Shown: piece by piece, positions 54,609 through 63,999 of the stretch | Layout: each line of letters starts with the position of its first letter | Numbering within the stretch: the first letter of the stretch is position 1 | From: Microvirga splendida | GTDB lineage: Bacteria; Pseudomonadota; Alphaproteobacteria; Rhizobiales; Beijerinckiaceae | Direction of reading: 5' to 3' | Assembly: GCF_016427565.1 (NCBI RefSeq) | Contig: NZ_JAELXT010000011.1 | Coordinates: forward strand, 62,001 to 126,000 | Length of the DNA stretch: 64,000 nt | Program-made: the position numbers and the translations under genes | The notes under the pieces: generated by a model | Seen by the model: only the letters and a program-made list of their open reading frames with translations | Databases searched by the model: none | What the model was told of the DNA's origin: nothing

Positions 54609-56437
54609 TCAGACGACGAGGAAGTCGGCGGCGGAAAGCGAGACCTTGGTGGCGATCTTCATCATCTCGACAGCTTTGTACCTCGTGCCCGATCCGTCCA
54701 TGTCGTAGGAGACCACGCCGGTCTTCTTGTTGTAAGCGATGTAGTCGTTCTTGTCCTTGGCCTTGCCAAGCTTGAAGAACTTCCCTTTGAGCGCCGCAGG
54801 CGCGCTCTCCGATCCAGCCTTGCCGAGCTTCTTGAAGATCTTGTTGTCGAGCCAGATCCTGTCTTCGCGCGGTGTGAAGTCGGTGATGGTATCGAAGTTC
54901 TTCTTCCGGTCGGTCCGCCAGGTGCCCAGGGTAGCGTTGAATACGAACACGTCCGCCCCGGCCCCACCTGTGAGAACGTCGTTGCCATAGCCGCCCTTGA
55001 GCTTGTCGGCTCCGGTGCCGCCGGTAAGCACATCCTTGAGCCTCGTGCCGACCACAATCCGATCCGAAGGGGCTTCGGGTTCGGCAGGGTTGGTACTAAG
55101 CAGATCGACAAGCCGCACGGTGCGGTCTGAGAACCCGAAGCTTTCGACATCGGTCACCGTATCGGTTCCGTCACCCGCGCTCCGCTTGTCGGCCACAAGG
55201 AACGATCCGTCGGCCTTTTGGGTCACGATGTAATCGGAGCGCCGGCCCGAAAACACGGCGGTGTCGATATCGATGCCTCCATCGATGCGGTCGTTGCCGG
55301 ATTTTCCCTCCAGCAGATCGGCGCCGCTCCTGCCCCAGAGATAGTTTGCCGCAACGTTGCCTTTGATCACATCGTTGCCCGCCCCCCTTTGGCATTCTCG
55401 ATCAGCGAGCGCAGATCGCCCTTGTGAAGCAGCGCATTGTAAACATTGGCGGCATAGTAATCCCCTTTTGTGGTCCAACCCAGGTGGGTTCTCTGCGCCT
55501 GCGAAAAGATGGATTTTCCGCCAGGATCCAGATCGAGCTGAAGGTTCGTCGTATAGTTCGACAAATCGTATGTATCGATGCCGCTGCCATCCCATAAGGT
55601 TTGGAAGATCGATCTCGCATCTTCCAGAAGTCCGTTCGCGTCGCGGCCTTGCGCAACGCCGTTGACGAAGGCCTCTCCGGTGGTCTCGCTCCATGAATAG
55701 ACCGTGTCGTCTGCCCGGAACCCGTAGTTTGCTCCGTACAGGTACTGCAGGGCTGCGATATCCAGCATCATGTAGGTTTGAGGATGACCGCCGCTGTAGG
55801 TGACTGCACCCGCATGCAGCGACGGAGGGATGGTCGGCATCTGGCTATACGCCATGATGGTGTATTCGTAACCGTCTTTGTCGCCCGGAAGCAGAACGTC
55901 CTCAGGCATGTAGATCTCAAACGGATGCTTGAGACCCAATGCATGGCCAAGTTCATGCATCGCGACGGCGTGCCCGTAAGTCGTGCTGGTCGGCGTGGCG
56001 AACGGATCCTCGCCCATGAAGTTCTGGCCGAACCAGATATCGCCTTCGATTTCAGCTCCTGGATAATAAGCCCATGCCGTATCGACAAATGAGCTGGAGG
56101 CGATCCGAATGAGCGAGCTTGCGTCAGGATCGTTGTGCTTAGCAAACCTGAGATTGGTGAAGCCCTCGATCGGCGACAGCGTCATGGCGTTGCTGGTGCC
56201 AGACCGAGTACCATGGATGAAGCCTTCGAAAGCTTCCTGCATGAAGAGCGAGACGCCGGCAAAGTTCGAGGTGAGTTCTTCCCCATCCTTGTAGTCCGGA
56301 GAATAGGAGCTTGTCGTCGTAGGGAATGCATAGGTGATCGTGGTGCCCGCAGGCCAGCGGAAGCCTGAGATGAGCCCGTCTATGTAAGCATCGCCCGACC
56401 GAGTTCCGTCATAGATCCCTGTAACAACACGCGCCAT
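54609..56437 (-). pseudogene. serralysin-like RTX metalloprotease, interrupted by a one-base frameshift
   Basis: Two adjacent frames together make one secreted zinc metalloprotease of about 609 residues. The first (from 56437) has HELGHALGLKHP, the HExxHxxGxxH zinc site, and the Met-turn IMAYSQM. The second (to 54609) has RTX-type glycine repeats (GTGADKLKGGYGNDVLTGGAGAD) and a DFLVV end typical of type I secretion substrates. Frame is lost in a G6 tract (C6 on the + strand, 55382-55387): seven Gs would give ENAKGGAGNDVIKGN across the junction, as in intact relatives. With six, translation ends shortly after at ATM. There is no signal peptide. Start 56437 has gagggtgagc before it; 56449 is the alternative. 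A sequencing error is possible. Confidence 0.85.
55367..56437 (-). CDS. N-terminal part of the RTX metalloprotease as read
   Basis: The catalytic half as the sequence stands (about 356 aa, stopping at 55367 after KGGRATM). The zinc site HELGHALGLKHP, the Met-turn and the following LDIAALQYLYGANY segment are intact. Without the downstream RTX and secretion region the product should fold poorly and stay inside the cell. The other half continues in another frame to 54609. Confidence 0.75.
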   Translation of the reverse strand: MARVVTGIYDGTRSGDAYIDGLISGFRWPAGTTITYAFPTTTSSYSPDYKDGEELTSNFAGVSLFMQEAFEGFIHGTRSGTSNAMTLSPIEGFTNLRFAKHNDPDASSLIRIASSSFVDTAWAYYPGAEIEGDIWFGQNFMGEDPFATPTSTTYGHAVAMHELGHALGLKHPFEIYMPEDVLLPGDKDGYEYTIMAYSQMPTIPPSLHAGAVTYSGGHPQTYMMLDIAALQYLYGANYGFRADDTVYSWSETTGEAFVNGVAQGRDANGLLEDARSIFQTLWDGSGIDTYDLSNYTTNLQLDLDPGGKSIFSQAQRTHLGWTTKGDYYAANVYNALLHKGDLRSLIENAKGGRATM

Positions 56438-56708
56438 GCTCACCCTCATATGAGGCTATCGGTTCCAATCTGACATTATTATTTATGTTATACCATAAAT
56501 TTTCTCTACACAAACAAACCCTTTTCATGTGTATTCCTGCTGTTCGTCCCAAGCTCATCCAACTCATGCCGTCCCGGTTCACCGAGGGCGCGGTTCGGGC
56601 AGAGACGCAGCCGGCATCGGCACGGTATGTTCACATAAAAACGCGTGCGGCGGGTACGGATCGAGCCAGCACCTATCCGTCAACCGCAAGGCCTGACATA
56701 AAGCAAGA
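56438..56708. other. intergenic A+T-rich stretch with no gene
   Basis: The first 80 bases upstream of the metalloprotease start are A+T-rich (ttattatttatgttataccataaattttc) and are a likely promoter region for that gene. I see no coding frame and no clear regulator site in the rest. Confidence 0.55.
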
Positions 56709-57911
56709 ATGTCACCCTCCGGCTCCATGCATTGGCGCGTCGTCTCGGCCCTCTCGATCACGCATCTGATCTCCTACGGGACGCTGTTCTACGCCTTCGC
56801 GCTCCTCATCGAACCCATGGAGCGGGATCTCGGATGGTCGAAGACGGCGCTCACCGCCGCCTTCTCGCTCGCCCTCATATCCTCCGCCTTCTTCGCCGTG
56901 CCCGTGGGGCGGCTGATCGACCGGGGCTACGGGCGGTGGGTGATGACCGGAGGCTCGGTACTGGCCGCTCTCCTCCTCGTTCTCTGGGCCTATACGGACA
57001 GCTACCCGGTTTTCGTGCTGATCTGGCTCGGTCTCGGGGCCGCCACGAGCGCCCTGTTCTATGAGGCTGGCTTTGCGGTCCTCACGTTGAACCTGGGCCT
57101 TCTGGCCCGCCGGGGCATCACCATCATCACCCTCGTGGCGGGCTTTGCCAGCACGGTGTTCATCCCGCTCCTGCACGTGCTCATCGACCGTTACGGCTGG
57201 CGCGATACGATCCTCGTGATGGCGGCCCTGAACATCGGGATCTGCGCCGTGCTCCATGCCGGCGGCATCCCGGCCGCTCCCGCAAGACCGAAGCCCGCCG
57301 GCAATGTCCATGTGGCCGCGCCCCCTGCCGTGAAGCCCCGCCGGGTTCTGGCCAAGCCGGCCTTCTGGCTCTTCGTGCTCACCAACATCCTGCAGGGCAC
57401 GATCTCGACCGGGGTCTCGATCCATCTGATCCCGATCTTTCTCGACCGGGGGTTCTCCATGGATGCCGCCGTGGCAGCCTATGCCATGATCGGCCCGGTC
57501 CAGGTGGCGGCCCGGTTCCTCACGGGGTTCGGCGAGCGGGCCATGAGCCTGCGGGGCATCGGGGTCGCCACCATGGCGCTCAGCGCCCTCGCCTTCCTGC
57601 TCCTACCCTTCATTCCACCCGGCTCCTGGCTGATCCTGGTCTTTGCGGCCCTCTACGGCGCCTCCAACGGGATGCTGACCATCGTGCGGGCCCTGCTCCC
57701 GCCGGAGCTGTTCGGCCGGGAGGATTACGGGGCCATCCAGGGCATGATCGCCATGCCGGTCCGGATCACCATGGCGGGCGCCCCGTTCGCCTTCGGGGCC
57801 CTGTGGGCCTGGTGGGGCAGCTACGATGCCGTGCTGATCGCCTGCCTCGTCATGGCCGTGGGCTCCCTTGTGGCTTTCATGCTAAACCTCGCCTTGGCGA
57901 AGGAGCCCTGA
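56709..57911 (+). CDS. major facilitator superfamily transporter
   Basis: Twelve-helix MFS transporter (400 aa). The loop after helix 2 carries VPVGRLIDRGYGRWVM, a variant of the MFS motif DRxGRR, and helices 7-12 begin after the charged central loop near residue 190-215 (PAAPARPKPAGN). The general pattern fits the monocarboxylate/oxalate-formate type antiporters, but substrate is not clear. It is divergent from the metalloprotease gene. Confidence 0.85.
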   Translation: MSPSGSMHWRVVSALSITHLISYGTLFYAFALLIEPMERDLGWSKTALTAAFSLALISSAFFAVPVGRLIDRGYGRWVMTGGSVLAALLLVLWAYTDSYPVFVLIWLGLGAATSALFYEAGFAVLTLNLGLLARRGITIITLVAGFASTVFIPLLHVLIDRYGWRDTILVMAALNIGICAVLHAGGIPAAPARPKPAGNVHVAAPPAVKPRRVLAKPAFWLFVLTNILQGTISTGVSIHLIPIFLDRGFSMDAAVAAYAMIGPVQVAARFLTGFGERAMSLRGIGVATMALSALAFLLLPFIPPGSWLILVFAALYGASNGMLTIVRALLPPELFGREDYGAIQGMIAMPVRITMAGAPFAFGALWAWWGSYDAVLIACLVMAVGSLVAFMLNLALAKEP

Positions 57912-57999
57912 ACAGAGCAAGAAAGTGCTTGCCTTAGGCGGCTGAAGAAACCATGTGCAGGGCACCGGGACAGCCCGGTTTGAGAGAAAGACGCATTCC

Positions 58000-59520
58000 G
58001 TGACGACAGTGACCGATCTTCTGATTGTAGGCGGCGGCATCAACGGCGCCGGCATCGCGCGCGACGCCGTGGGCCGGGGCCTCTCGGTGGTGCTCTGCGA
58101 GCAGGGCGACTTGGCCGGCTACACCTCCTCCGCCTCCACCAAGCTGATCCACGGCGGGTTGCGCTACCTTGAGTATTACGAGTTCCGGCTGGTCCGCGAG
58201 GCCCTGTTCGAGCGCGAGCGCCTGCTCGAATCCGCTCCCCACATCATCTGGCCCCTGCGCTTCATCCTGCCGCATGAGAAGGGCATCCGCCCGGCCTGGT
58301 TCGTGCGCCTGGGCCTGTTCATGTACGACCACCTGGCACCCCGCAAGAAGCTGCCGGGCACGGAAGGCATCAAGCTCACCCGGCATCCGGCCGGTCAGGC
58401 TCTGAAGCCCGGCTTCGACACCGCCTTCGTCTATTCCGACTGCTGGGTCGAGGACAGCCGCATGGTGGCGCTCAACGCGCTGGACGCCTTCGAGAAGGGC
58501 GCGGACATCCGGGTGCGCACCAAGCTCACCACCGCCCGCCGCGACGGCCAGACCTGGGTCGCCACCCTCCAGAACGTGGAGACGGGCGAGACGGAGGAGG
58601 TGCGCGCCAAAGTGATCGTCAATGCGGGCGGCCCCTTCGTGGCGGACGTGCTCAACGCCAAGCTCGGCCTGAACACCACCAAGAGTGTGCGCCTCGTGAA
58701 GGGCAGCCATATCGTGGTGCCGAAGCTCTTCGACACCAAGGAAGCCTTCATTCTCCAGAACACGGACAAGCGCATCGTCTTCGCCATTCCGTACCAGGAG
58801 AAGTTCACGCTCATCGGCACCACCGACATCCCCGTGGAGTCGGTGCCGGACAAGAAGGTCGAGATCACCCCGGACGAGATCCAGTATCTCTGCAACGTGG
58901 TGAACCACTTCTTCAAGCGCGAGGTCACTCCGGCCGAAGTGGTGTGGACCTATTCCGGCGTGCGTCCGCTCTTCGACGACGGCTCCTCCAACGCCTCGGC
59001 GGTCACCCGCGACTATGTGTTCGACATGGACGCGCCGCAGGGCCAGGCGCCGGTGCTGTCGATCTTCGGCGGCAAGATCACCACGTTCCGCAAGCTCTCG
59101 GAGCATGCTCTCGAGGAGCTGAAAGCCTACTTCCCCAACATGAAGCCATCCTGGACGGAGAAGGCCAAGATGCCCGGCGGCGACATGCCGGATGCGGACT
59201 TCGACCGCTTCTTCGCCACCGTGCGCCAGCGCTGGCCCTTCCTGCCCGAGCCCCTCGCCCACCGCCTCGCGCGCGCCTACGGCACGCGGATCGAGGAGCT
59301 TTTGGGCTCCGCCAAATCCATGGCCGATCTCGGCGAGGATTTCGGCGCCGGGCTGACCGCCGCGGAAGTCGACTACCTAGTGCGCCGCGAATGGGCACGC
59401 AGTGCCGAGGACATCCTCTGGCGCCGCTCCAAGCTCGGGCTGCATGTGCCGGTTGACGCTCCGGCCAAGATCGATGCCTACTTGGCCAGGACCAAAGCGG
59501 CGGCCGTCGCAGCTCAATAA
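58000..59520 (+). CDS. glpD: aerobic glycerol-3-phosphate dehydrogenase
   Basis: FAD-dependent membrane-associated dehydrogenase (506 aa) oxidising sn-glycerol-3-phosphate to dihydroxyacetone phosphate. The FAD site [18 protein letters not shown] is at the N-terminus, [20 protein letters not shown] follows near 45, and [12 protein letters not shown] and [18 protein letters not shown] are later family motifs. GTG 58000 is preferred, placing the dinucleotide fold near residue 5; ATG 57955 is an alternative. The glpK gene follows 25 bases later, making a glpDK operon without glpF. Confidence 0.95.
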   Translation: MTTVTDLLIVGGGINGAGIARDAVGRGLSVVLCEQGDLAGYTSSASTKLIHGGLRYLEYYEFRLVREALFERERLLESAPHIIWPLRFILPHEKGIRPAWFVRLGLFMYDHLAPRKKLPGTEGIKLTRHPAGQALKPGFDTAFVYSDCWVEDSRMVALNALDAFEKGADIRVRTKLTTARRDGQTWVATLQNVETGETEEVRAKVIVNAGGPFVADVLNAKLGLNTTKSVRLVKGSHIVVPKLFDTKEAFILQNTDKRIVFAIPYQEKFTLIGTTDIPVESVPDKKVEITPDEIQYLCNVVNHFFKREVTPAEVVWTYSGVRPLFDDGSSNASAVTRDYVFDMDAPQGQAPVLSIFGGKITTFRKLSEHALEELKAYFPNMKPSWTEKAKMPGGDMPDADFDRFFATVRQRWPFLPEPLAHRLARAYGTRIEELLGSAKSMADLGEDFGAGLTAAEVDYLVRREWARSAEDILWRRSKLGLHVPVDAPAKIDAYLARTKAAAVAAQ

Positions 59521-59545
59521 GGTTTGGGGCAAATTGGGGAAAGTC

Positions 59546-61042
<1,497 letters not shown>

Positions 61043-61061
61043 TTCAGAGGATTGCATCCTC

Positions 61062-61155
61062 CACGTCATGGCCGGCCTTGTGCCGGCCCTCCCAATCAGA
61101 CAAGCGCGGTGCCTCACAAATCGAGATCACCGGCACAAGGCCGGTGACGACGTGG
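61062..61155 (-). repeat. paired-hairpin intergenic repeat, copy 2
   Basis: Inverted copy of the element at 18286-18361. On this strand it has ggccggc / gccggcc (61070-61088) and tcaccggc / gccggtga (61127-61147), and reading the - strand gives the same order of hairpins, both with the loop cttgt. It lies just after the glpK stop, between convergent genes. Confidence 0.82.
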
Positions 61156-61178
61156 GGGCGATCTGCGGACCCGGCAGA

Positions 61179-61616
61179 TCACGAGTCTTGCAGCGCGGCA
61201 CGGATCCTGGAAGCCAGCTCCGCCAGCACCTCGGGCTTCTCCATCTGGCCCGTATGGGGTTTGAGCGCCACGCCGTCGAAGCGGGGGATCACGTGGAAAT
61301 GGATGTGGAACACCACCTGCCCGCCCGCGCTCTCGTTGAACTGCTGGATCGTCAGGCCATCGGCTGCCAGCGCGCTCTTGGCCGCCTTACCCACGATCTG
61401 CACGGCCTTCGCGAGTTCCGCGAGGTCGTCGGGCGCGATGTCGAGGAGGTTGCGGGCCTTCGCCTTGGGGATGACCAGAACATGGCCGTCGCCGCGGGGC
61501 ATGACATCCATGAAGGCCAGGATCCGGTCCGTCTCGTAAACCTTGTGGCACGGCAGCTCGCCGCGAAGGATCTTCGCGAACACGTTGTTGTCGTCGTAGG
61601 TCATCCTGTCTTCCAT
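61179..61616 (-). CDS. HIT family nucleotide hydrolase/transferase
   Basis: Histidine-triad protein (145 aa). GGQVVFHIHFHVIPR near residue 95 is the HxHxH active site whose middle His is nucleophilic. The N-terminal half has NVFAKILRGELPCHKVYETD, matching the HINT/PKCI branch. Such proteins cleave adenosine phosphoramidates. ATG 61616 or 61604 could be the start; the second leaves a more typical N-terminus. Confidence 0.93.
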   Translation of the reverse strand: MEDRMTYDDNNVFAKILRGELPCHKVYETDRILAFMDVMPRGDGHVLVIPKAKARNLLDIAPDDLAELAKAVQIVGKAAKSALAADGLTIQQFNESAGGQVVFHIHFHVIPRFDGVALKPHTGQMEKPEVLAELASRIRAALQDS

Positions 61617-61972
61617 CCTCCGCCATTTCGTCAGGAGCGCTCGCTCTCAGCGCTCCGTCTCTTATACCGGTGCGGGCAGCCGGATCGCCACCTCTCCAGC
61701 GCGCATCCTTGCAGGTTCCCGGTTAACTTGTTTTCAGGCAGGGGTTTTCGCCCGAATATTCAGGCATCCATGACTTACTCTCGATGACCCGCCTATTGGC
61801 AAATATAGAGGCCGATTTTTCCTTGTATCGAGGTAAGTACCTTCTTGGCTCTTATTCCTACCGACAAGATGTTGCCTTGTTTCGCCCGTCCCAACATTTG
61901 GATGAGGCGCGACAAATCGTGACAACTGAATAATTTCGTAAAATTTTTTGCAAAGGTTGGCCCTTCCCAACC
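61617..61972. other. 356-base interval with no gene
   Basis: I see no supported coding frame. The stretch becomes A+T-rich from about 61780 and runs into the EcfG-like promoter of the KGG gene. It holds no obvious tRNA or repeat. Confidence 0.6.
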
Positions 61973-61997
61973 GGAACCATCGAATCCGCGAGCGGTT
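61973..61997 (+). promoter_or_regulatory. EcfG-like promoter of the KGG-repeat gene
   Basis: ggaac at 61973-61977, then 16 bases, then ggtt at 61994-61997. The alphaproteobacterial general stress consensus is GGAAC-N16/17-CGTT; the first base of the -10 differs. It sits 36 bases before the start of a KGG-repeat gene, a class often stress-induced. Confidence 0.65.
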
Positions 61998-62033
61998 GAT
62001 GATGCACGAACACCACTCGATTAGGAGGCATAA

Positions 62034-62225
62034 ATGGCAGGTGGTTCGACCTCGAAGCGTGGCTTCGCGTCGATGGACTCCGACCGGCAGCGTGAGATCG
62101 CCAGCAAGGGCGGAAAGAGCGTTCCCGCCGAGAAGCGGTCCTTCTCGCAGGATCGCGAACTCGCCTCGGAAGCCGGCCGCAAAGGCGGTCAGGCCTCGGG
62201 CAATACGCGCGGCAATCAGGAATAA
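62034..62225 (+). CDS. KGG-repeat (YciG-like) stress protein
   Basis: A 63-residue hydrophilic protein with repeated Lys-Gly-Gly units: FASMDSDRQREIASKGGKS and later EAGRKGGQASGNTRG. This is the KGG/Con-10 motif of general stress proteins such as YciG. It is highly charged and disordered, and its molecular role is unclear. A strong ribosome site (taggagg) is six bases before the ATG. The EcfG-like promoter upstream supports stress control. Confidence 0.92.
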   Translation: MAGGSTSKRGFASMDSDRQREIASKGGKSVPAEKRSFSQDRELASEAGRKGGQASGNTRGNQE

Positions 62226-62249
62226 TTATTTCATCGGTTGCAACAATCA

Positions 62250-62275
62250 AAGGGGCCGCTCAGCGGCCCCTTTAC
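62250..62275. terminator. bidirectional terminator between convergent genes
   Basis: Stem aaaggggccgct / agcggcccctt flanked by a-rich sequence on one side and tttacttt on the other. It can serve both the KGG gene and the convergent hypothetical gene ending at 62303. Confidence 0.85.
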
Positions 62276-62302
62276 TTTGCAGCAATAATTAAAAATCCAG
62301 AA

Positions 62303-62881
62303 TTACTGATGCCTAAAGTTGAACTCGGCGCGGGCCAGGGCAGCCTCGACCAGAACCTCCTCGGCCGCACCACTCCCTATGATGGCCCGAAGTTCGGCGA
62401 GGCTTGGAACCTCGAACGCCACGGCGCCGAGATCGATCTGCCGGACCAGATCGCCTGCCAGGGCGGACATGAAATCCAGAGACACGATATCGAGGTGGCG
62501 GGCCGCCTCGAGAGCCACCCCCGAGGCGTGATCGCGCGAGGCTCCGATCAGCGTCAGAAGGCAGTATTCATCCAGGCTTCCATGCCTTGATCCCACAGGC
62601 CTGTGGACGAACGGGCGCCCGCGCTGACGGGTCAGGGCGAAGGCGAGAAGGAGCGCGTCCGAAACGATCCCCTTCGCGGTCTCGGGCTGCGTGTAGGCGG
62701 CCAGCGCCTGCTCCGGGCCGTCGAGCATGGCCAGATCGTACTGGTCTTCGAGACGGTTCAAGGAACGGAACACGTCGATGACCGGCACGGTGCTCGGATG
62801 GAGCAGAATTGCCACCGGGCCAATTGCGGACGGAAATGACAGAGCTTCAACCATAAACAAAAACCTTGAAGTGCCGATCAT
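62303..62881 (-). CDS. hypothetical protein of the stress cluster (gene 2 of pair)
   Basis: A 192-residue protein I do not recognise. It has a hydrophobic, beta-like N-terminal part (FLFMVEALSFPSAIGPVAILLHPS), then mostly helical charged sequence to FNFRHQ. There is no signal peptide cleavage site. The ATG at 62881 directly follows the stop of the upstream gene (tgaatg), with ggggaagcc ahead, so the two are translationally coupled. It belongs to the EcfG-driven unit. Confidence 0.65.
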   Translation of the reverse strand: MIGTSRFLFMVEALSFPSAIGPVAILLHPSTVPVIDVFRSLNRLEDQYDLAMLDGPEQALAAYTQPETAKGIVSDALLLAFALTRQRGRPFVHRPVGSRHGSLDEYCLLTLIGASRDHASGVALEAARHLDIVSLDFMSALAGDLVRQIDLGAVAFEVPSLAELRAIIGSGAAEEVLVEAALARAEFNFRHQ

Positions 62882-63118
62882 TCAGATCCCGGGGCTTCCC
62901 CCGGTCGGCAGCACATGGGGCCAGGCCGGAACGACGAGATGCCGCCTCAGCATCAGGGGGCAGGTCACCTCGTCCTGGTGACACACCAGGATGATGCCGC
63001 TGAGCATGGACGCCACCGAAGGCTTGTCCCCGGCAGGGGAACTCGAGGTCAGCCGGGAGAACTCGTCCGCCAGTTCCTCCTGGCACAAAACGGCATCCAG
63101 CTCATTCGTTGCAGTCAT
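62882..63118 (-). CDS. hypothetical small protein of the stress cluster (gene 1 of pair)
   Basis: A 78-residue protein with no recognised family. It starts MTATNELDAVLCQEELADEF, contains a short hydrophobic stretch (SMLSGIILVCHQDEV) and ends with Pro/Gly. ggaggac lies six bases before the ATG at 63118, and an EcfG-like promoter lies 30 bases upstream. Its stop joins directly to the next start. With two Cys and one His pair, metal binding is conceivable but speculative. Confidence 0.6.
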   Translation of the reverse strand: MTATNELDAVLCQEELADEFSRLTSSSPAGDKPSVASMLSGIILVCHQDEVTCPLMLRRHLVVPAWPHVLPTGGSPGI

Positions 63119-63147
63119 GGCGTCCTCCGCATCTTCCTTGAAACGGC

Positions 63148-63172
63148 AACGTATGCCCGGAACCCCGGTTCC
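63148..63172 (-). promoter_or_regulatory. EcfG-like promoter of the hypothetical pair
   Basis: On the - strand ggaac (63172-63168), 16 bases, cgtt (63151-63148), an exact match to the GGAAC-N16-CGTT consensus. Transcription should start near 63141, about 23 bases before the ATG at 63118. Confidence 0.75.
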
Positions 63173-63248
63173 TTATGCGTCAACAAGTCCGGAGGCTCCG
63201 GACCGGCTCCGGCTCGACCGGGCGGCGAAATTTTTTTCGATGTCGGCG

Positions 63249-63273
63249 GGAACTGGAATGTCCGGCCGTCGTT
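63249..63273 (+). promoter_or_regulatory. EcfG-like promoter facing a short gene-free unit
   Basis: ggaac at 63249-63253, 16 bases, cgtt at 63270-63273, an exact consensus match on the + strand. It faces away from the hypothetical pair and toward a terminator 45 bases downstream with no gene between, so it may drive a small RNA. Confidence 0.7.
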
Positions 63274-63279
63274 ATGCCC

Positions 63280-63346
63280 ATAACCGGTCCGAATGCCCCC
63301 TTGGACTGGCACCTTTGAGGCGCAGCCATCGGCTGCGCCTTTTATT
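63280..63346 (+). ncRNA. candidate small RNA under EcfG control
   Basis: An exact EcfG-like promoter ending at 63273 predicts a start near 63280, and a strong terminator (stem 63318-63340 plus tttatttt) predicts an end near 63346. The roughly 67-base product has ccggtccgaatgcccccttggactggcacc in its 5' part and the terminator hairpin at the 3' end. No credible ORF fits. This is inference from promoter and terminator only. Confidence 0.45.
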
Positions 63347-63347
63347 T
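63318..63347 (+). terminator. rho-independent terminator of the candidate small RNA
   Basis: Ten-base stem aggcgcagcc / ggctgcgcct with loop atc, followed by tttatttt on the + strand. Confidence 0.88.
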
Positions 63348-63377
63348 TGACCTGCACCTGGGCGCGCCCGCAAACAT

Positions 63378-63408
63378 GAAAACGGCGCTTGGGTTTCCCC
63401 AAGCGCCG
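63378..63408 (-). terminator. rho-independent terminator of the PRC-barrel gene
   Basis: Eleven-base stem cggcgcttggg / cccaagcgccg (63383-63393, 63398-63408). Read on the - strand it is followed by ttttcatg, so it ends the gene that stops at 63433. Confidence 0.88.
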
Positions 63409-63432
63409 CATCGTCTCTCGACCGATTAAAGA

Positions 63433-63999
63433 TTACGGCTTCGGAGCAGTCGTGGTGCCCGACTGGCCGGCGGAACCGGTGCTCGAGTTGTCGCCATCCT
63501 CGTCGAAGGCCGGGGCGGCCTGAAGCTGATCCTTCGTCATGCGCAGCATCACGCGCTCGGGCTGGTTGTTGCTCGAGGCATTGGTGTTGCTGGCCGTCAT
63601 GTTGGACGTTCCGGCCGTGCCTGCGCCTGTCGTGGCAGCATTGCCCGTGGCGGTCGTGGTGCCGGTCGCCGTGGTCGAGCCCGTCGTCGCGACATTGTTG
63701 CCGCCGGCGTTGTTGCTGCTCATGGCCTGAGCCTGCTGGGCGTTCATGAACTCGAGAGCGTTGAACGGAACGGCCACATCCTTCTCGCCGATGCCCAGGA
63801 AGCCGCCGACGCCGACCACGGCCGCCATGATCTGGCCGTTACGGTCCACGATCACATCGTTGATGTCGCCGATCGACTCGTTGTTGGCACCGACCACGCG
63901 GGTGCCGATCAGGTCGGAGGCCATCATCTGATTGGCTTCCATCTTGGTCATGAACTGACCCTGCATGCCGCCGCTCTGGCTCATGGTCGACGAGGACTG
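63433..63999 (-). CDS. PRC-barrel domain protein, 5'-truncated by window edge
   Basis: At least 188 residues. The PRC-barrel (about 20-85 from the first Met at 63984) reads ASDLIGTRVVGANNESIGDINDVIVD, then IMAAVVGVGGFLGIGEKDVAVPF. A long Thr/Ala/Gly/Asn-rich linker follows (about 90-150), then a short conserved LRMTKDQLQAAPAFDED segment and an acidic, low-complexity tail. Codons upstream of that Met stay open and read QSSST, like the mature end of a signal peptide, so the start probably lies beyond the window. PRC-barrel proteins of this type are common in stress settings, but their role is not established. Confidence 0.9.
   Translation of the reverse strand, partial: QSSSTMSQSGGMQGQFMTKMEANQMMASDLIGTRVVGANNESIGDINDVIVDRNGQIMAAVVGVGGFLGIGEKDVAVPFNALEFMNAQQAQAMSSNNAGGNNVATTGSTTATGTTTATGNAATTGAGTAGTSNMTASNTNASSNNQPERVMLRMTKDQLQAAPAFDEDGDNSSTGSAGQSGTTTAPKP

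Noticed and set aside
55380..55400. Programmed -1 ribosomal frameshifting to join the metalloprotease halves
   Set aside because: The zero-frame codons are aaa ggg ggg, which do not form a canonical X XXY YYZ slippery heptamer, and I see no clear downstream pseudoknot. Tract-length change is simpler.
56485..56769. A 94-codon + strand frame before the MFS gene
   Set aside because: It overlaps the transporter start in another frame, has low-quality sequence and no ribosome binding site.
61734..61970. A 78-codon - strand frame before the KGG gene
   Set aside because: No ribosome binding site, no family resemblance, and it lies in an A+T-rich promoter-like stretch.
63274..63318. A 14-codon ORF starting at the EcfG -10 element
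   Set aside because: Its ATG lies upstream of the predicted transcription start near 63280, so it should not be in the transcript.
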